In this document: piece by piece, positions 42,624 to 52,393 of the stretch
Layout: every line of letters starts with the position of its first letter
Position numbering within the stretch: position 1 is the stretch's first letter
DNA from: Candidatus Gastranaerophilales bacterium
GTDB taxonomy: Bacteria > Cyanobacteriota > Vampirovibrionia > Gastranaerophilales > Gastranaerophilaceae
Length of the DNA: 64,000 nucleotides
Assembly: GCA_944322545.1 (NCBI GenBank)
Contig: CALUPF010000014.1
Coordinates: 1-64,000, forward strand
Reading direction: 5' to 3'
Program-made: the position numbers and the translations under genes
Notes under the pieces: generated by a model
Databases searched by the model: none
What the model was told of the DNA's origin: nothing
The model's input: the letters and a program-made list of their open reading frames with translations, nothing else

Positions 42624-43751
42624 ATGTTTATAAAGTCGATTGAGCTAAAAAATTATAGGAATTATGAAGATTTAAGTTTGGAATTTTCCTCTAATAAAAT
42701 TCTTTTGATTGGGAAAAATGCACAGGGAAAAACAAATCTTTTAGAAGCTGTGTATTATTTATCTTGCTTGAATTCTTCAAGAGCCAAAACAGATCATGAG
42801 TTAATTTTATGGAATCAGGATTTTGCAAGATTAAAAGCTGTTATCGATAAAAATGATTTTGAAAAAGAACTTCATGTTTTGATTAATCCACCTAAAAGAA
42901 AAGAGTTAAAAGTTAACGGTGTAAAAAAAACAAAATCTTCAGAGTTTTGTGTAAACTTGTCTGTTGTTTCATTTTCTGTTAATGACCTTTTATTGTTAAG
43001 GGGAGTCCCTGATGACAGAAGAGGCTGGCTGGATATGGCTATTAGTCAGATTTATCCTGCTTATCCGGATAGAATTTCAAAGTATAACAAAATTAGAATT
43101 CAAAAAAACAATTATCTGAAAGAAATAAAGGGGAATATAAATGCTGATCGTTCAATGCTTGAGGTTTGGAATAGCCAGTTAGCAATTTCAGGCAGTAATA
43201 TAATTTTTCTTCGTATTAAATTTTTGAAAGAACTTCAAAAAATTGCAATGGAAAAACATATTCAAATTGCCCAAAATGAAATTTTAACAACTGTTTATAA
43301 TTCAAGCGTTGTTGGAGATGTTGATTTTAGTCAGGAAAATGAATTAAGTGTTGAACAAATTGCTGAGGCATTTGAGGAAAAATTAAAAGAGCGTGAGCTA
43401 GAAGAAATTATTCGTGCACAATCTCTTGTTGGCCCTCACAGGGATGATGTGTCATTTTTTATAAATGATATTGAAGCTAAAAAGTTTGCATCTCAAGGGC
43501 AGCAGCGTACTATAGTTTTGAGTTTGAAGCTTGCTGAACTAGAATTGATAAAACAAAAAATAGATGACATACCTATATTACTACTTGATGATGTTTTGGC
43601 TGAGTTGGATAATATAAGACAAAATTATCTTTTAAACGCAATTGGTGAAAATACCCAAACTATTATCACATCTGTTGATACTTTACAGTTTGATGCTGAG
43701 TATCTAAAAGATGTGCAAATCTTCAAAATAGCTGAAGGACGTATAGTTTAA
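42624..43751 (+). CDS. recF: DNA replication and repair protein RecF
   Basis: About 375 aa SMC-like ATPase that guides RecOR and RecA to ssDNA gaps. Walker A is GKNAQGKTNLLEA (30-42), with ELKNYRNYEDLSLEF before it. The signature region QSLVGPHRDDVSFF, FASQGQQRTIVLSLKLAE and Walker B ILLLDDVLAELD follow. ATG 42624 is chosen over GTG 42609 on family length. Co-occurrence with recO and recA completes most of the RecFOR pathway; recR is not seen here. Confidence 0.95.
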   Translation: MFIKSIELKNYRNYEDLSLEFSSNKILLIGKNAQGKTNLLEAVYYLSCLNSSRAKTDHELILWNQDFARLKAVIDKNDFEKELHVLINPPKRKELKVNGVKKTKSSEFCVNLSVVSFSVNDLLLLRGVPDDRRGWLDMAISQIYPAYPDRISKYNKIRIQKNNYLKEIKGNINADRSMLEVWNSQLAISGSNIIFLRIKFLKELQKIAMEKHIQIAQNEILTTVYNSSVVGDVDFSQENELSVEQIAEAFEEKLKERELEEIIRAQSLVGPHRDDVSFFINDIEAKKFASQGQQRTIVLSLKLAELELIKQKIDDIPILLLDDVLAELDNIRQNYLLNAIGENTQTIITSVDTLQFDAEYLKDVQIFKIAEGRIV

Positions 43752-43781
43752 TAATTTAAATTTGTCTTTAACATAAATAGT

Positions 43782-43810
43782 TTGAATAAAACCCTGAAAT
43801 AATGTAAAAT
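43782..43810 (+). promoter_or_regulatory. Promoter of recA
   Basis: TTGAAT (43782-43787), 17-bp spacing, TAAAAT (43805-43810), 42 bp upstream of the preferred recA start. No LexA box of the GAAC-N4-GTTC or CTGT-N8-ACAG type was found near it, so SOS control is not evident from the sequence. Confidence 0.5.
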
Positions 43811-43852
43811 TGCAATATACTAGACATTTGACTTATGGGAGAATTATTTATT

Positions 43853-44881
43853 ATGGCAGTGAAAGAAAAAGATAACGAAACTGTTGCTGTTTCAGAAGAA
43901 AAAAATAAAGCTTTAAAACTTGCGATAGAAAAAATCGAAAAAGATTTTGGTAAAGGTTCTATCATGAAATTAGGTGATAAAACGGCAGTTGCTTGTGAAG
44001 CTATACCAACTGGTGCTTTGGCTTTAGACATTGCATTAGGCATAGGTGGTGTGCCAAGAGGCCGTGTTATTGAAATTTATGGACCTGAATCTTCTGGTAA
44101 AACAACTTTGGCTCAACATATCGTTGCAGAATGTCAGAAAAAAGGTGGAATAGCCGCATTCGTTGATGCAGAGCACGCATTGGATCCTGAATATGCTAGA
44201 GCTTTGGGTGTAAATGTTGATGAGCTTTTAATTTCTCAACCTGATACAGGTGAGCAGGCATTGGAAATTGCAGAAGAATTAGTTCGTTCATCTGCTGTTG
44301 ATGTTGTTGTTATTGACTCAGTCGCTGCTTTAGTTCCAAAGGCTGAAATTGAAGGAGCAATGGAAGATCAACAAATGGGTCTACAAGCTCGTTTAATGAG
44401 TAAGGCTTTAAGAAAATTGACAGGTATTGTTGGTAAGACAAATACAACTGTTATTTTTATCAACCAATTGAGACAAAAAATTGGAGTTATGTACGGTAAC
44501 CCAGAAACAACAACTGGTGGTAATGCTTTGAAATATTATTCTTCAGTTCGTTTAGATATCAGAAGATGTGATTCTATCAAAAAAGAAGATAAAGACATCG
44601 GAAACAGAGTAAGAGTAAAAGTTGTTAAAAACAAAGTTGCTCCACCATTTAAAACTTGTGAGTTTGATATCATTTTTGGTAAAGGCATTTGTAAATTAGG
44701 TTGCATTCTTGATGTAGCTGTTAATATGGACATTGTTAAAAAAGCTGGTGCTTGGTTTAGCTATAATGATGAAAAGTTAGGTCAGGGAAGAGAAAAAGCC
44801 AAAGAATATTTTGAGGCTCATCCTGAGGTTTTAGCTGAAGTTGAAGCTAAAGTAAGAGAAAAATTGGCGGCTGAAAGATAA
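43853..44881 (+). CDS. recA: Recombinase RecA
   Basis: About 342 aa. Walker [10 protein letters not shown] lies at about 77-85, with KGSIMKLGD before it. The conserved [55 protein letters not shown] (L2 loop) and the C-terminal acidic/Glu-rich tail are all visible. ATG 43853 is preferred to 43835 because GGGAGA sits about 10 bases before it. RecA forms the ssDNA filament for strand exchange. It shares one base with the next gene. Confidence 0.97.
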   Translation: MAVKEKDNETVAVSEEKNKALKLAIEKIEKDFGKGSIMKLGDKTAVACEAIPTGALALDIALGIGGVPRGRVIEIYGPESSGKTTLAQHIVAECQKKGGIAAFVDAEHALDPEYARALGVNVDELLISQPDTGEQALEIAEELVRSSAVDVVVIDSVAALVPKAEIEGAMEDQQMGLQARLMSKALRKLTGIVGKTNTTVIFINQLRQKIGVMYGNPETTTGGNALKYYSSVRLDIRRCDSIKKEDKDIGNRVRVKVVKNKVAPPFKTCEFDIIFGKGICKLGCILDVAVNMDIVKKAGAWFSYNDEKLGQGREKAKEYFEAHPEVLAEVEAKVREKLAAER

Positions 44882-45378
44882 TGTTTGATTGGGTAAAAAT
44901 CGGGACTGATGAGCAAATAAAAGAACTTTGTTCATTAGCAAAAGAAATATGGAACGAGTATTCTATCTGCTTCATTTCACAGGAGCAGATAGATTACATG
45001 CTCGAAAAATTTCAGTCAGAACAAGTTGTTAAAGGACAAATTAATTTTCAAAATTATAGTTACTATTTTTTGGAAGAAGATGGCATTAATTTTGGATATT
45101 TTGCAGTACAAAAACAAAAAGATAATCTTTTTCTTTCCAAGATTTATATTAAAAAAGATTACAGAGGTAAAGGCTATGCAAGAAAAGCTTTTACTAACGC
45201 AATTATACCTATAGCAAGAGAACTGGAACTTCCTAAAATTTCTCTTACTGTTAATAAATATAATTTTGCTTCTATTATGGTATATGAGAAATTAGGGTTT
45301 GATAGAGTTGATTCTAAGGAATTTGATATAGGTAATGGATATATCATGGATGATTATATCTATGAATATACTTTATAA
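44881..45378 (+). CDS. GNAT-family N-acetyltransferase
   Basis: 165 aa. The acetyl-CoA loop is YIKKDYRGKGYARKAF (motif A), preceded by DNLFLSKIYI and followed by ISLTVNKYNFASIMVYEKLGFDRVD (motif B), the standard GNAT core. The substrate is not evident. The ATG is embedded in the recA stop (TAATG), so it is translated from the recA transcript. Confidence 0.88.
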   Translation: MFDWVKIGTDEQIKELCSLAKEIWNEYSICFISQEQIDYMLEKFQSEQVVKGQINFQNYSYYFLEEDGINFGYFAVQKQKDNLFLSKIYIKKDYRGKGYARKAFTNAIIPIARELELPKISLTVNKYNFASIMVYEKLGFDRVDSKEFDIGNGYIMDDYIYEYTL

Positions 45379-45421
45379 ATAGATGTTTGCGTCACAATTG
45401 TAATTATGCGATTATAGTTAT

Positions 45422-46408
45422 ATGGGTAGTTGTAAATATAAAAAAATTCTTATAATTCGAGAAGGTGCTATAGGTGATGTAGTCCATACAACTAACATAT
45501 ACAGAAGCATCAAAAACTATGATCCTGATGTACAAATAGATTATGTTACATCTAAAGTTCCAGCACAGCTTCTTGTTAATGATAGCAGATTGAACAATGT
45601 TTATATATTTGAAAATAAAGACTATTCTTTTTTAACAAAATTGGGCTTAAAGTTAAGAAAAGAAAAGTATGATCTTTTGATAAATTTGCAGGTGTCATTG
45701 CGTTATAGATATTTTGAATGGCTAATTGGTGCAAAAGAGACAATTTTGTACAAAAAGACGCCAAGATTTCACGCTGTAGAAAACTTCTATGACACAGCAA
45801 GGCAGAAAATTCCAGAATTAGTTAATCCTAAAAATCTTGAGCTAGAGATACCCAAAGATGTTTTAGAAAAGGTTAAAAGTGATATTCCATTAGATAGAAA
45901 GATTGTCGTTTTAAATACACAAACCAGTTTGACAAGACATGGCAGAAAATGGCCTTTTGAATATTATAAAGATTTGGCTTTTAAACTTATTGAAAAATAT
46001 AATTGTACTATTTTAATTACTGGTTCAAAAGATGACATATCCGAATTGGAGTGTTATAAAAACTTACATCCGAATATTATTGTCACAGCAGGGAAGTATA
46101 ATATTCTTGAGTCTGCCGCATTATATTCTCTAGCTGATGTTGTTTTATCTAGTGATACAGGTCCATTGCATATAGCTACTGCTGTTAAGAAACCCTATTG
46201 TATCGGTCTGTATGGTGCAGCAGCAGTCAGTAGAACTGGTCCTTGGGGCGAAAATCATTTTGCAATTGCAGCTGATTTATCTTGTGTGCCTTGTTCACTT
46301 AGAAAATGCAAACTTAAAAATGAGTATGATAATATAATAAATCCTTGCATGTTAGCTATAAAACCTGAGCATGTTATGAGAATTATTATAGATAACGATT
46401 TATTGTAA
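45422..46408 (+). CDS. GT9 glycosyltransferase (heptosyltransferase family)
   Basis: 328 aa. The N-terminal IIREGAIGDVVHTTNIYRSIK is the RFGxxGD-type start of ADP-heptose:LPS heptosyltransferases. The nucleotide-binding C-terminal half has VLNTQTSLTRHGRKWP, ILITGSKDD and LSSDTGPLHIATAVKKP. It probably adds a heptose-like sugar to a lipopolysaccharide core, implying a Gram-negative type envelope. A second GT9 gene lies at 62956. Sugar identity is not deducible. Confidence 0.88.
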   Translation: MGSCKYKKILIIREGAIGDVVHTTNIYRSIKNYDPDVQIDYVTSKVPAQLLVNDSRLNNVYIFENKDYSFLTKLGLKLRKEKYDLLINLQVSLRYRYFEWLIGAKETILYKKTPRFHAVENFYDTARQKIPELVNPKNLELEIPKDVLEKVKSDIPLDRKIVVLNTQTSLTRHGRKWPFEYYKDLAFKLIEKYNCTILITGSKDDISELECYKNLHPNIIVTAGKYNILESAALYSLADVVLSSDTGPLHIATAVKKPYCIGLYGAAAVSRTGPWGENHFAIAADLSCVPCSLRKCKLKNEYDNIINPCMLAIKPEHVMRIIIDNDLL

Positions 46409-46418
46409 AAGAAGAAAT

Positions 46419-48965
46419 ATGAATTCACCAGAAAATACAAAAAGTTTTAGTCTTTTTGCTCAAAATATCATAAAATCTGCTGCATATAATATATTTAAAG
46501 ATGACAAATTTCTTTTTTGTCTGATAAAATCTGATTATTTTTATAAGGATTTGTTTGAATTATTTAATACTTTAAACTTTTTCAAAATTACGCCAGAAGT
46601 TTTTAATCAAATTATTAGTAGTAATAGTTTTTCAAAAACGGACTTATCTCGTTTGGAATTATTTTCTTCTTTGTATGATTTTTACATAAAAACTATGGAT
46701 GCAAATAGTTTTGATATTCCTCGACCTTTTGTATTTTTACCAAATTTTAAATCTACATCTAAAAATGAAGATATAAAACTCAGGCTGGATTTTTTAATTG
46801 ATAAAATAAAATCTAACAATTTAGAACATATGAGTTTTGGTAAATCAGAAAATATTCAATATATAGTTTTTAATGACATACAAACTGAAGCATTTTATAT
46901 TGCAGAAAAAATAAAAAATATTGTTAATATGGGTATATGTTCATATTTAGATATTGCTGTTTTTGCTGATAAATCTGAAGCTAGACAAAAACTTTTAGAT
47001 GTTATGAAAGCTCAGGGTATCCCTGTTTTAAGTAGTATTTATAATGAGCAATATGAAAATTTTAAACGTAAAATTTCTGTGTACCACAATATCAGTAAAA
47101 TATGTTTAGATTTGAAGTTGGATGGTTTTTCATCGGACAGTTTTAAAAATATAGCATATAACCATAGGGCTAAAAAAGAAATTTTATTAGAAAAACTGGA
47201 TGAAATAATAAAAAATCTTGTTGCAGAAATAATAGATGATAACAATTTGTTAGATAGAATTTCTGCAAAACAAGAGAATTCAAAACAAAATTCTTATTTA
47301 ATAACAATTTTTTCATTGTGGAATGAGTTTGATGAAAAAGCCAGACAAATTCTTGCTGCTGAATTTGGTTTAATAAAAATATTTTATGAAGATTATAAAA
47401 ATAATAAGTATAATGATGCGATTATTAAACTGATTAAAAAATTCTATAAATCTTTTGAAAACACAGATTTGTTAGAAATAATCTCAGGTAAAATTAAAAG
47501 TTTAAATGAACTTCAATATCTTTATGATTCTTTATTAAAGATTGAACCTGATTTTAGTTCTTTTGAAGAAATTTTAGAGTGGCTTCCTCAATCACAAGAA
47601 AAAGATTCTGTAACATTAGCTTCTATTGCAAAGAAAATGAATAAAAGTTATAAATTTGTTTTTGTTTCAGGGTTAACTGAAAACAATTTTCCTAGCTCAA
47701 ATCCTTCTTATCCTTTTATATCTATAGAGGCTAATGAAGTAATTGTTGAAAATTGCAGAAAAATAAATCCTGATTTTCCATATTTTCTAAAAACTGATGA
47801 TATCTTTTTAAAAGAAAAATATGCAGCTTTATTTTCAGTGATGGAAATGGCAGAAAATAAAATAGTTTTTTCAACTCATAGTTACGAGTCGAAAAAAACT
47901 GTTCAGCCTTCTCAATTTTTAAGGGCTTTGATAGAGGTTGATGCTGACAATTTTGAGAATTTTGAAAGCTACAGCGAGGAAGATGTAGTAAAAAATAATA
48001 TTGAAATTTTAGATTCAAAAAAACAATCTGATTCAAATATAATTTTAGATTCTGATATCTTAAAACTTAACGCATCGGCTATTTCTACATATCAAAAGTG
48101 TCCTAAAAAATACTATTATAAGCATTTGTTGAATTTGAAAGAGCCATATGTATTTTCTGCTAGTTATGGCAGTGCAGTGCATTGTGTTATGGAAGTTTTA
48201 AGTAGAAAATTTTTACATTCTTATGATAAAAATACTGCTTTAGAGTTAGCAGATATTTTGTTTGATTCTTACCAAAACGAGCAAAAAGCTTTAGACATTG
48301 GATTTAGTCAAATAGATGTCGATTTAATCAAACAGTCTGATCTTTTATCTATTGCACAAATGAAAAATAATTTGAAAGATGCGTTAGAAGATTTAGATTT
48401 GATTGGGTATTTTGATGAGATTCCTGACAGTGCTATTTGTGAAAAATCATTCTCATTTGCAATCGAGGAATTAGATGGAGTTGTTTTTGATGGGCGAATT
48501 GATGCAATTTTGCGTTATGGAGAAAATTATAAAATAGTTGACTATAAAACTGGCAAAGATAAAGAAAATATGCTTTCTTACGCAATAAGTGAAAATGGTG
48601 TGAATTTTAAAACAGAAGCTGGTAAAGAACCATCGAATGTTGATGTTTATAAAAACAGATATGATTATCAAATTCCATTGTATTATCTGGCTTGTCAAAA
48701 TGATAAAAATCTTGCGGAGTTTAAAGATAAGGTGTCAGAATTAGGGCTTTTATACATTCGTCCTAAAACAAAGGAAAATGGCTGCAAAGAGGATTTCATA
48801 CCTGCTTTTAAAATTGAAGAGTATAAAGATAGGATTGTACAAAATTTAAAAGAAAATGTAATAGATAAAATACGAGCAGAAAAAGAATTTAAGAAAAATA
48901 AAAGCTGGGCTTGTGAAAATTGTGCTTTCAAATTTTTGTGTGATGAGGATGAGACAGATGACTAA
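46419..48965 (+). CDS. AddB-like PD-(D/E)XK nuclease of a helicase-nuclease complex
   Basis: 848 aa. The N-terminal two thirds look like an inactivated helicase fold (FVFVSGLTENNFPSSNPS resembles the AddB helicase-like region). The C-terminal part has the RecB-type nuclease with GRIDAIL and VDYKTGK (Asp708, Lys710). Cys561 and C832, C835, C841 form the four-Cys iron-sulfur site characteristic of AddB. With the overlapping helicase gene it would resect double-strand breaks for RecA. Sequence is divergent and very Lys/Asn-rich, so AddB-like is used without a symbol. Confidence 0.78.
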   Translation: MNSPENTKSFSLFAQNIIKSAAYNIFKDDKFLFCLIKSDYFYKDLFELFNTLNFFKITPEVFNQIISSNSFSKTDLSRLELFSSLYDFYIKTMDANSFDIPRPFVFLPNFKSTSKNEDIKLRLDFLIDKIKSNNLEHMSFGKSENIQYIVFNDIQTEAFYIAEKIKNIVNMGICSYLDIAVFADKSEARQKLLDVMKAQGIPVLSSIYNEQYENFKRKISVYHNISKICLDLKLDGFSSDSFKNIAYNHRAKKEILLEKLDEIIKNLVAEIIDDNNLLDRISAKQENSKQNSYLITIFSLWNEFDEKARQILAAEFGLIKIFYEDYKNNKYNDAIIKLIKKFYKSFENTDLLEIISGKIKSLNELQYLYDSLLKIEPDFSSFEEILEWLPQSQEKDSVTLASIAKKMNKSYKFVFVSGLTENNFPSSNPSYPFISIEANEVIVENCRKINPDFPYFLKTDDIFLKEKYAALFSVMEMAENKIVFSTHSYESKKTVQPSQFLRALIEVDADNFENFESYSEEDVVKNNIEILDSKKQSDSNIILDSDILKLNASAISTYQKCPKKYYYKHLLNLKEPYVFSASYGSAVHCVMEVLSRKFLHSYDKNTALELADILFDSYQNEQKALDIGFSQIDVDLIKQSDLLSIAQMKNNLKDALEDLDLIGYFDEIPDSAICEKSFSFAIEELDGVVFDGRIDAILRYGENYKIVDYKTGKDKENMLSYAISENGVNFKTEAGKEPSNVDVYKNRYDYQIPLYYLACQNDKNLAEFKDKVSELGLLYIRPKTKENGCKEDFIPAFKIEEYKDRIVQNLKENVIDKIRAEKEFKKNKSWACENCAFKFLCDEDETDD

Positions 48966-51462
48966 ACTTTCAGAAGATATTGAAAATTTGGCAGTAGGTT
49001 TAAATGATGCACAAAAAGAGGCTGTTCTAAATCCTTGCGCTTATTGCACAAAAATAGTTGCCGGTGCTGGCACAGGTAAGACTAAGATTATTTCTAAAAG
49101 ATTTACAAAACTTGTATATGAGTTGCTTGAAAATGGTATAGAAAGTCCTCAAACGAAAATATTAGTAATTACATTTACTGATAAAGCAGCAGCAGAAATG
49201 AAAGAAAGGATTTTGAAAGAGCTTGAAGAAAATCAATTATCTTCAAAAAATCTATTAAATGATGATTTGTGGATTTCAACTTTTCATAGTTTTTGTATGA
49301 GAATATTGAAAAAATATTCTGTAGAAGCAGGTCTTTCACCTTCTTTTAAAATGGCTGATGAAAAAGAATTGAAAAATCTATATGACAATTTGATAAAACA
49401 AATTAAATATGGAGAAGTTGGTTTCATAGAAAATGTTCAAGAAATTTTAGAAGACTCAGGTGTATCTCTAGATGATTTGTCAGTTGATTGTATAAGTAGT
49501 TTGAGTAAAATAGATGATTTGGAGAATTTGTTTGAAGACATTTATTTAGTAATAAAAAAAATTAAATCATTAGGTTTATCTCCTAAAGAATTTTTAGATA
49601 AAACACTAGAAGCTACAAAACAATATTCAAAAGTAATCGAATCTATTCCATTCAAGTTTGAGTCAAAAGATGATTATGCATTTGCTTGGAAAGAACATCT
49701 TCGTGAATATATCGATGATTATTGTGTTTTTGACACAAAAACTTTTGATGAAATTTCAGGAACAAAGACTATTCTTGATAAGTTTGGTAAAAGAAAAGCA
49801 ATTGAATATGGCTTTGCACAGGGATTTCCTGAAAATATAAAAGTGCTTGAAAAAGAAGAGGTAAAGTTAACTAAAATTATTTGCGCCATATACGCTTTAT
49901 ATCAAGCAGAACTTGGAAAATCAGATGTTGCAGATTTTGATGATTTAATAAATAAGACTATTCAAATTTTCAAGGAAAATGAGAGTATACGAGATTACTA
50001 TCAAGAATATTTCAAACATATAATTGTAGATGAATTTCAGGATACAAACGGTGCACAATTAGAATTAATTGAGCTATTGTTAAATGAGAAGTGCGCAAAT
50101 TTAACTTATGTTGGTGATAGAAAACAATCAATTTATGGTTTTAGATTTGCTCAAATGGAAAATTTGGAAGTACTTTTTGAAAATGTGAAAAGTCGATACA
50201 ACAAGGATTATGATCCAATAAGTCTTTCTATAAATTATCGTTCAACACCGGATGTTTTAAATGCTGTGAATTTTGTCACAGAAAATGAATTGAAGCTAGA
50301 AGGTGAAAATTTATGCGCAAATCCTTTTAAAGAATTTAGGCCTACACCTTTAGATATATGTGTAACAACGATAGATGGGTTTGAAAATTCTTTTGAACAA
50401 AAATTTTCAGAAGCTTCTTGTATTGCTTCTGAAATAAAAAGATTAAAAGATAGAGATGATAGTGATTTTAAGGATTTTGCAGTGTTAGTAAAATCCCATG
50501 CGCAAGCTGATATTATTGAAAAAGAGCTGAAAAAACATAATATTCCTTCTGTGAAAAAGGTAAATACAGGCTTTTTTCAAGAGCATGTTGTGAAAAATGT
50601 TATTGCTGCTTTTCGTTCGATTAAAAATATTAATGATGAACAAGCTTTTTTACGACTTTTAACAGTTGTTATGAATAGTTCCGAGATTTATCGATTTAAA
50701 AAATTAGTTGATGAAAAATTATTAGAACAAATTGAATTCGAACAGTTGAAACGTTTAAATTTAGTCCAAAAATTTCTTTTGTTAAAAGAAGAGGCTGATT
50801 TTGAAAATTGTTATGCTCAAAGGGTTATTGACGTTGTAAATAAAATAAGAAAAAGCAAAAATGTAATGTCTTTGATGCAAATTTTTGAATCCATAAAAAC
50901 AAATTTAATGCTTTACAATGCTTCAAGTGATTTTGAAATGGTTCAAATATCTAATAATTTGAAGATTTTAGAAATGATTATTGATGATTTCTCTCAAAAT
51001 GTAAGTTATGTTAGTGTTTCTAGTTTACTAGATTATATAGAAAATGCCTCTAATGACAGAAGTTTTGAATTACCTTCTATATATTCTCAAGATGTGAATG
51101 CTGTTCAAATTTTGACAATCCATGCTTCAAAAGGTCTAGAGTTTAAATATGTTTTTGTTTTGAGTATTTCTAGTGCAGCTAAAAATCCTGAAAAATCGAA
51201 TATTATATTCGATTTACAATATGGAAACAGACCAGGCTTTGGATTAATAATAAATAAATTTAAAGGGAAAGACACTTCTAAATCTGTTTTATATAAATAT
51301 ATTTGGAAAAACCCACGAGATATTAATGAGGATTTGAGGCTGTTTTATGTTGCGGTAAGTCGTGCTAAAAATTATCTCAATGTTTTGAGTTTTGAACCAT
51401 ATAAATCTGTTAAACCAGCCAGTTATATTGAAGATTTGCAAAATTATTTAGTTAACTTTTAG
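48958..51462 (+). CDS. UvrD/AddA-like superfamily 1 helicase
   Basis: About 834 aa. All SF1A motifs are present: AGAGTGKT (35-42), LVITFTDKAAAEMKERI, DEFQDTN (358-364), YVGDRKQSIYGFR, SINYRST, LTIHASKGLEFKYVFV and LFYVAVSRAKNYL. The protein is shorter than AddA (about 1200 aa) and ends right after motif VI with no C-terminal nuclease domain. ATG 48958 overlaps the previous gene by 8 bp; upstream in-frame starts exist back to 48913. It forms a two-gene resection unit with the AddB-like nuclease. Confidence 0.88.
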   Translation: MTKLSEDIENLAVGLNDAQKEAVLNPCAYCTKIVAGAGTGKTKIISKRFTKLVYELLENGIESPQTKILVITFTDKAAAEMKERILKELEENQLSSKNLLNDDLWISTFHSFCMRILKKYSVEAGLSPSFKMADEKELKNLYDNLIKQIKYGEVGFIENVQEILEDSGVSLDDLSVDCISSLSKIDDLENLFEDIYLVIKKIKSLGLSPKEFLDKTLEATKQYSKVIESIPFKFESKDDYAFAWKEHLREYIDDYCVFDTKTFDEISGTKTILDKFGKRKAIEYGFAQGFPENIKVLEKEEVKLTKIICAIYALYQAELGKSDVADFDDLINKTIQIFKENESIRDYYQEYFKHIIVDEFQDTNGAQLELIELLLNEKCANLTYVGDRKQSIYGFRFAQMENLEVLFENVKSRYNKDYDPISLSINYRSTPDVLNAVNFVTENELKLEGENLCANPFKEFRPTPLDICVTTIDGFENSFEQKFSEASCIASEIKRLKDRDDSDFKDFAVLVKSHAQADIIEKELKKHNIPSVKKVNTGFFQEHVVKNVIAAFRSIKNINDEQAFLRLLTVVMNSSEIYRFKKLVDEKLLEQIEFEQLKRLNLVQKFLLLKEEADFENCYAQRVIDVVNKIRKSKNVMSLMQIFESIKTNLMLYNASSDFEMVQISNNLKILEMIIDDFSQNVSYVSVSSLLDYIENASNDRSFELPSIYSQDVNAVQILTIHASKGLEFKYVFVLSISSAAKNPEKSNIIFDLQYGNRPGFGLIINKFKGKDTSKSVLYKYIWKNPRDINEDLRLFYVAVSRAKNYLNVLSFEPYKSVKPASYIEDLQNYLVNF

Positions 51463-51540
51463 AATATAAAAGTTGTAATTTATGTGTTTTTAGCAAAATT
51501 TATTTTTACGAGTTTTATACATTTTACATAGGAGAGACTC

Positions 51541-52302
51541 ATGAAAATTAAGCTTAACAAAGAAAATATATCAAAACCAGTTATTAAAAAAGTTACTGCT
51601 AAAATTCACAAGTTACATACACCTGAAAAAGAAGTTGTAAATATTGATAATGCTTTTGATGCATTTGAACATCAGGTGACTAAAATTGTTTCTAAAAAAG
51701 AAGATATTGAACCTAGTACGTTTACTGATAGTTTAAATAAACTTTTCGATAAATTCATAAGTAATAATAAAATTGAAAAGATGAACAAAAATTGCACTAA
51801 ACTAGCTGAAAAACTTGTTGGCTTTGGTAATGGAAAACTAGCTGCAATAATTTATAGTGCATTGATCAAAGCAAATAGTAATAACCCTGAATTAGTCGAA
51901 CAATTTGCAACCAACGGTTTAGCAATAGCAAAACGTTTTCACGACCCTGTACATATAATGGCGAGGTGTGATGATTTAAGAAAAATTTATTCAATCAAAA
52001 GTCCAAATAGTGAAAAATTACTTAGAATTTTGTACGAAGAAAAAAGAGCACTAAATGAGATTTCAAATAATTATGAAGGTGCTAAAAACAGGTTTAATTC
52101 TTTATCGAGAAAAATGAAGCCTGTTGAAAATTATAAAATTATGCTTGCTGCAATAAAAATTCAAATAGCCAAAATTATAAAAAGTTCAAAGCCTAAAGAT
52201 GCTATACAAGAATTGCAAGAATCATATGATATTTTAACAAAAATTGAAAAAGGTAAATATACTGAAGAAATTGAAAAATTGTTATCAGAGTTAAAAAAGT
52301 AG
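51541..52302 (+). CDS. Helical repeat protein of unknown function
   Basis: 253 aa, Lys-rich and almost entirely helical after residue 40. Repeating segments such as AAIIYSALIKANSNNPELVEQFATNGLAIA and MLAAIKIQIAKIIKSSKPKDAIQELQESYDIL look TPR-like, so a scaffold or chaperone-like role is possible. A good AGGAGAG lies 6 bases before the ATG. It is followed at 91 bp by the calpain-like protease gene on the same strand. No enzymatic motif was seen. Confidence 0.65.
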   Translation: MKIKLNKENISKPVIKKVTAKIHKLHTPEKEVVNIDNAFDAFEHQVTKIVSKKEDIEPSTFTDSLNKLFDKFISNNKIEKMNKNCTKLAEKLVGFGNGKLAAIIYSALIKANSNNPELVEQFATNGLAIAKRFHDPVHIMARCDDLRKIYSIKSPNSEKLLRILYEEKRALNEISNNYEGAKNRFNSLSRKMKPVENYKIMLAAIKIQIAKIIKSSKPKDAIQELQESYDILTKIEKGKYTEEIEKLLSELKK

Positions 52303-52393
52303 TGTGAATAATTACAAAATATTTACGAATTAGTCAATGTTTTACTTGAATTTGTTTTTATTTAATTGAGGACATTTGTAAGGGATTATTCCA

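Noticed and set aside
43811-43852. LexA/SOS box at recA
   Set aside because: No palindromic SOS box was seen between the promoter and the start codon.
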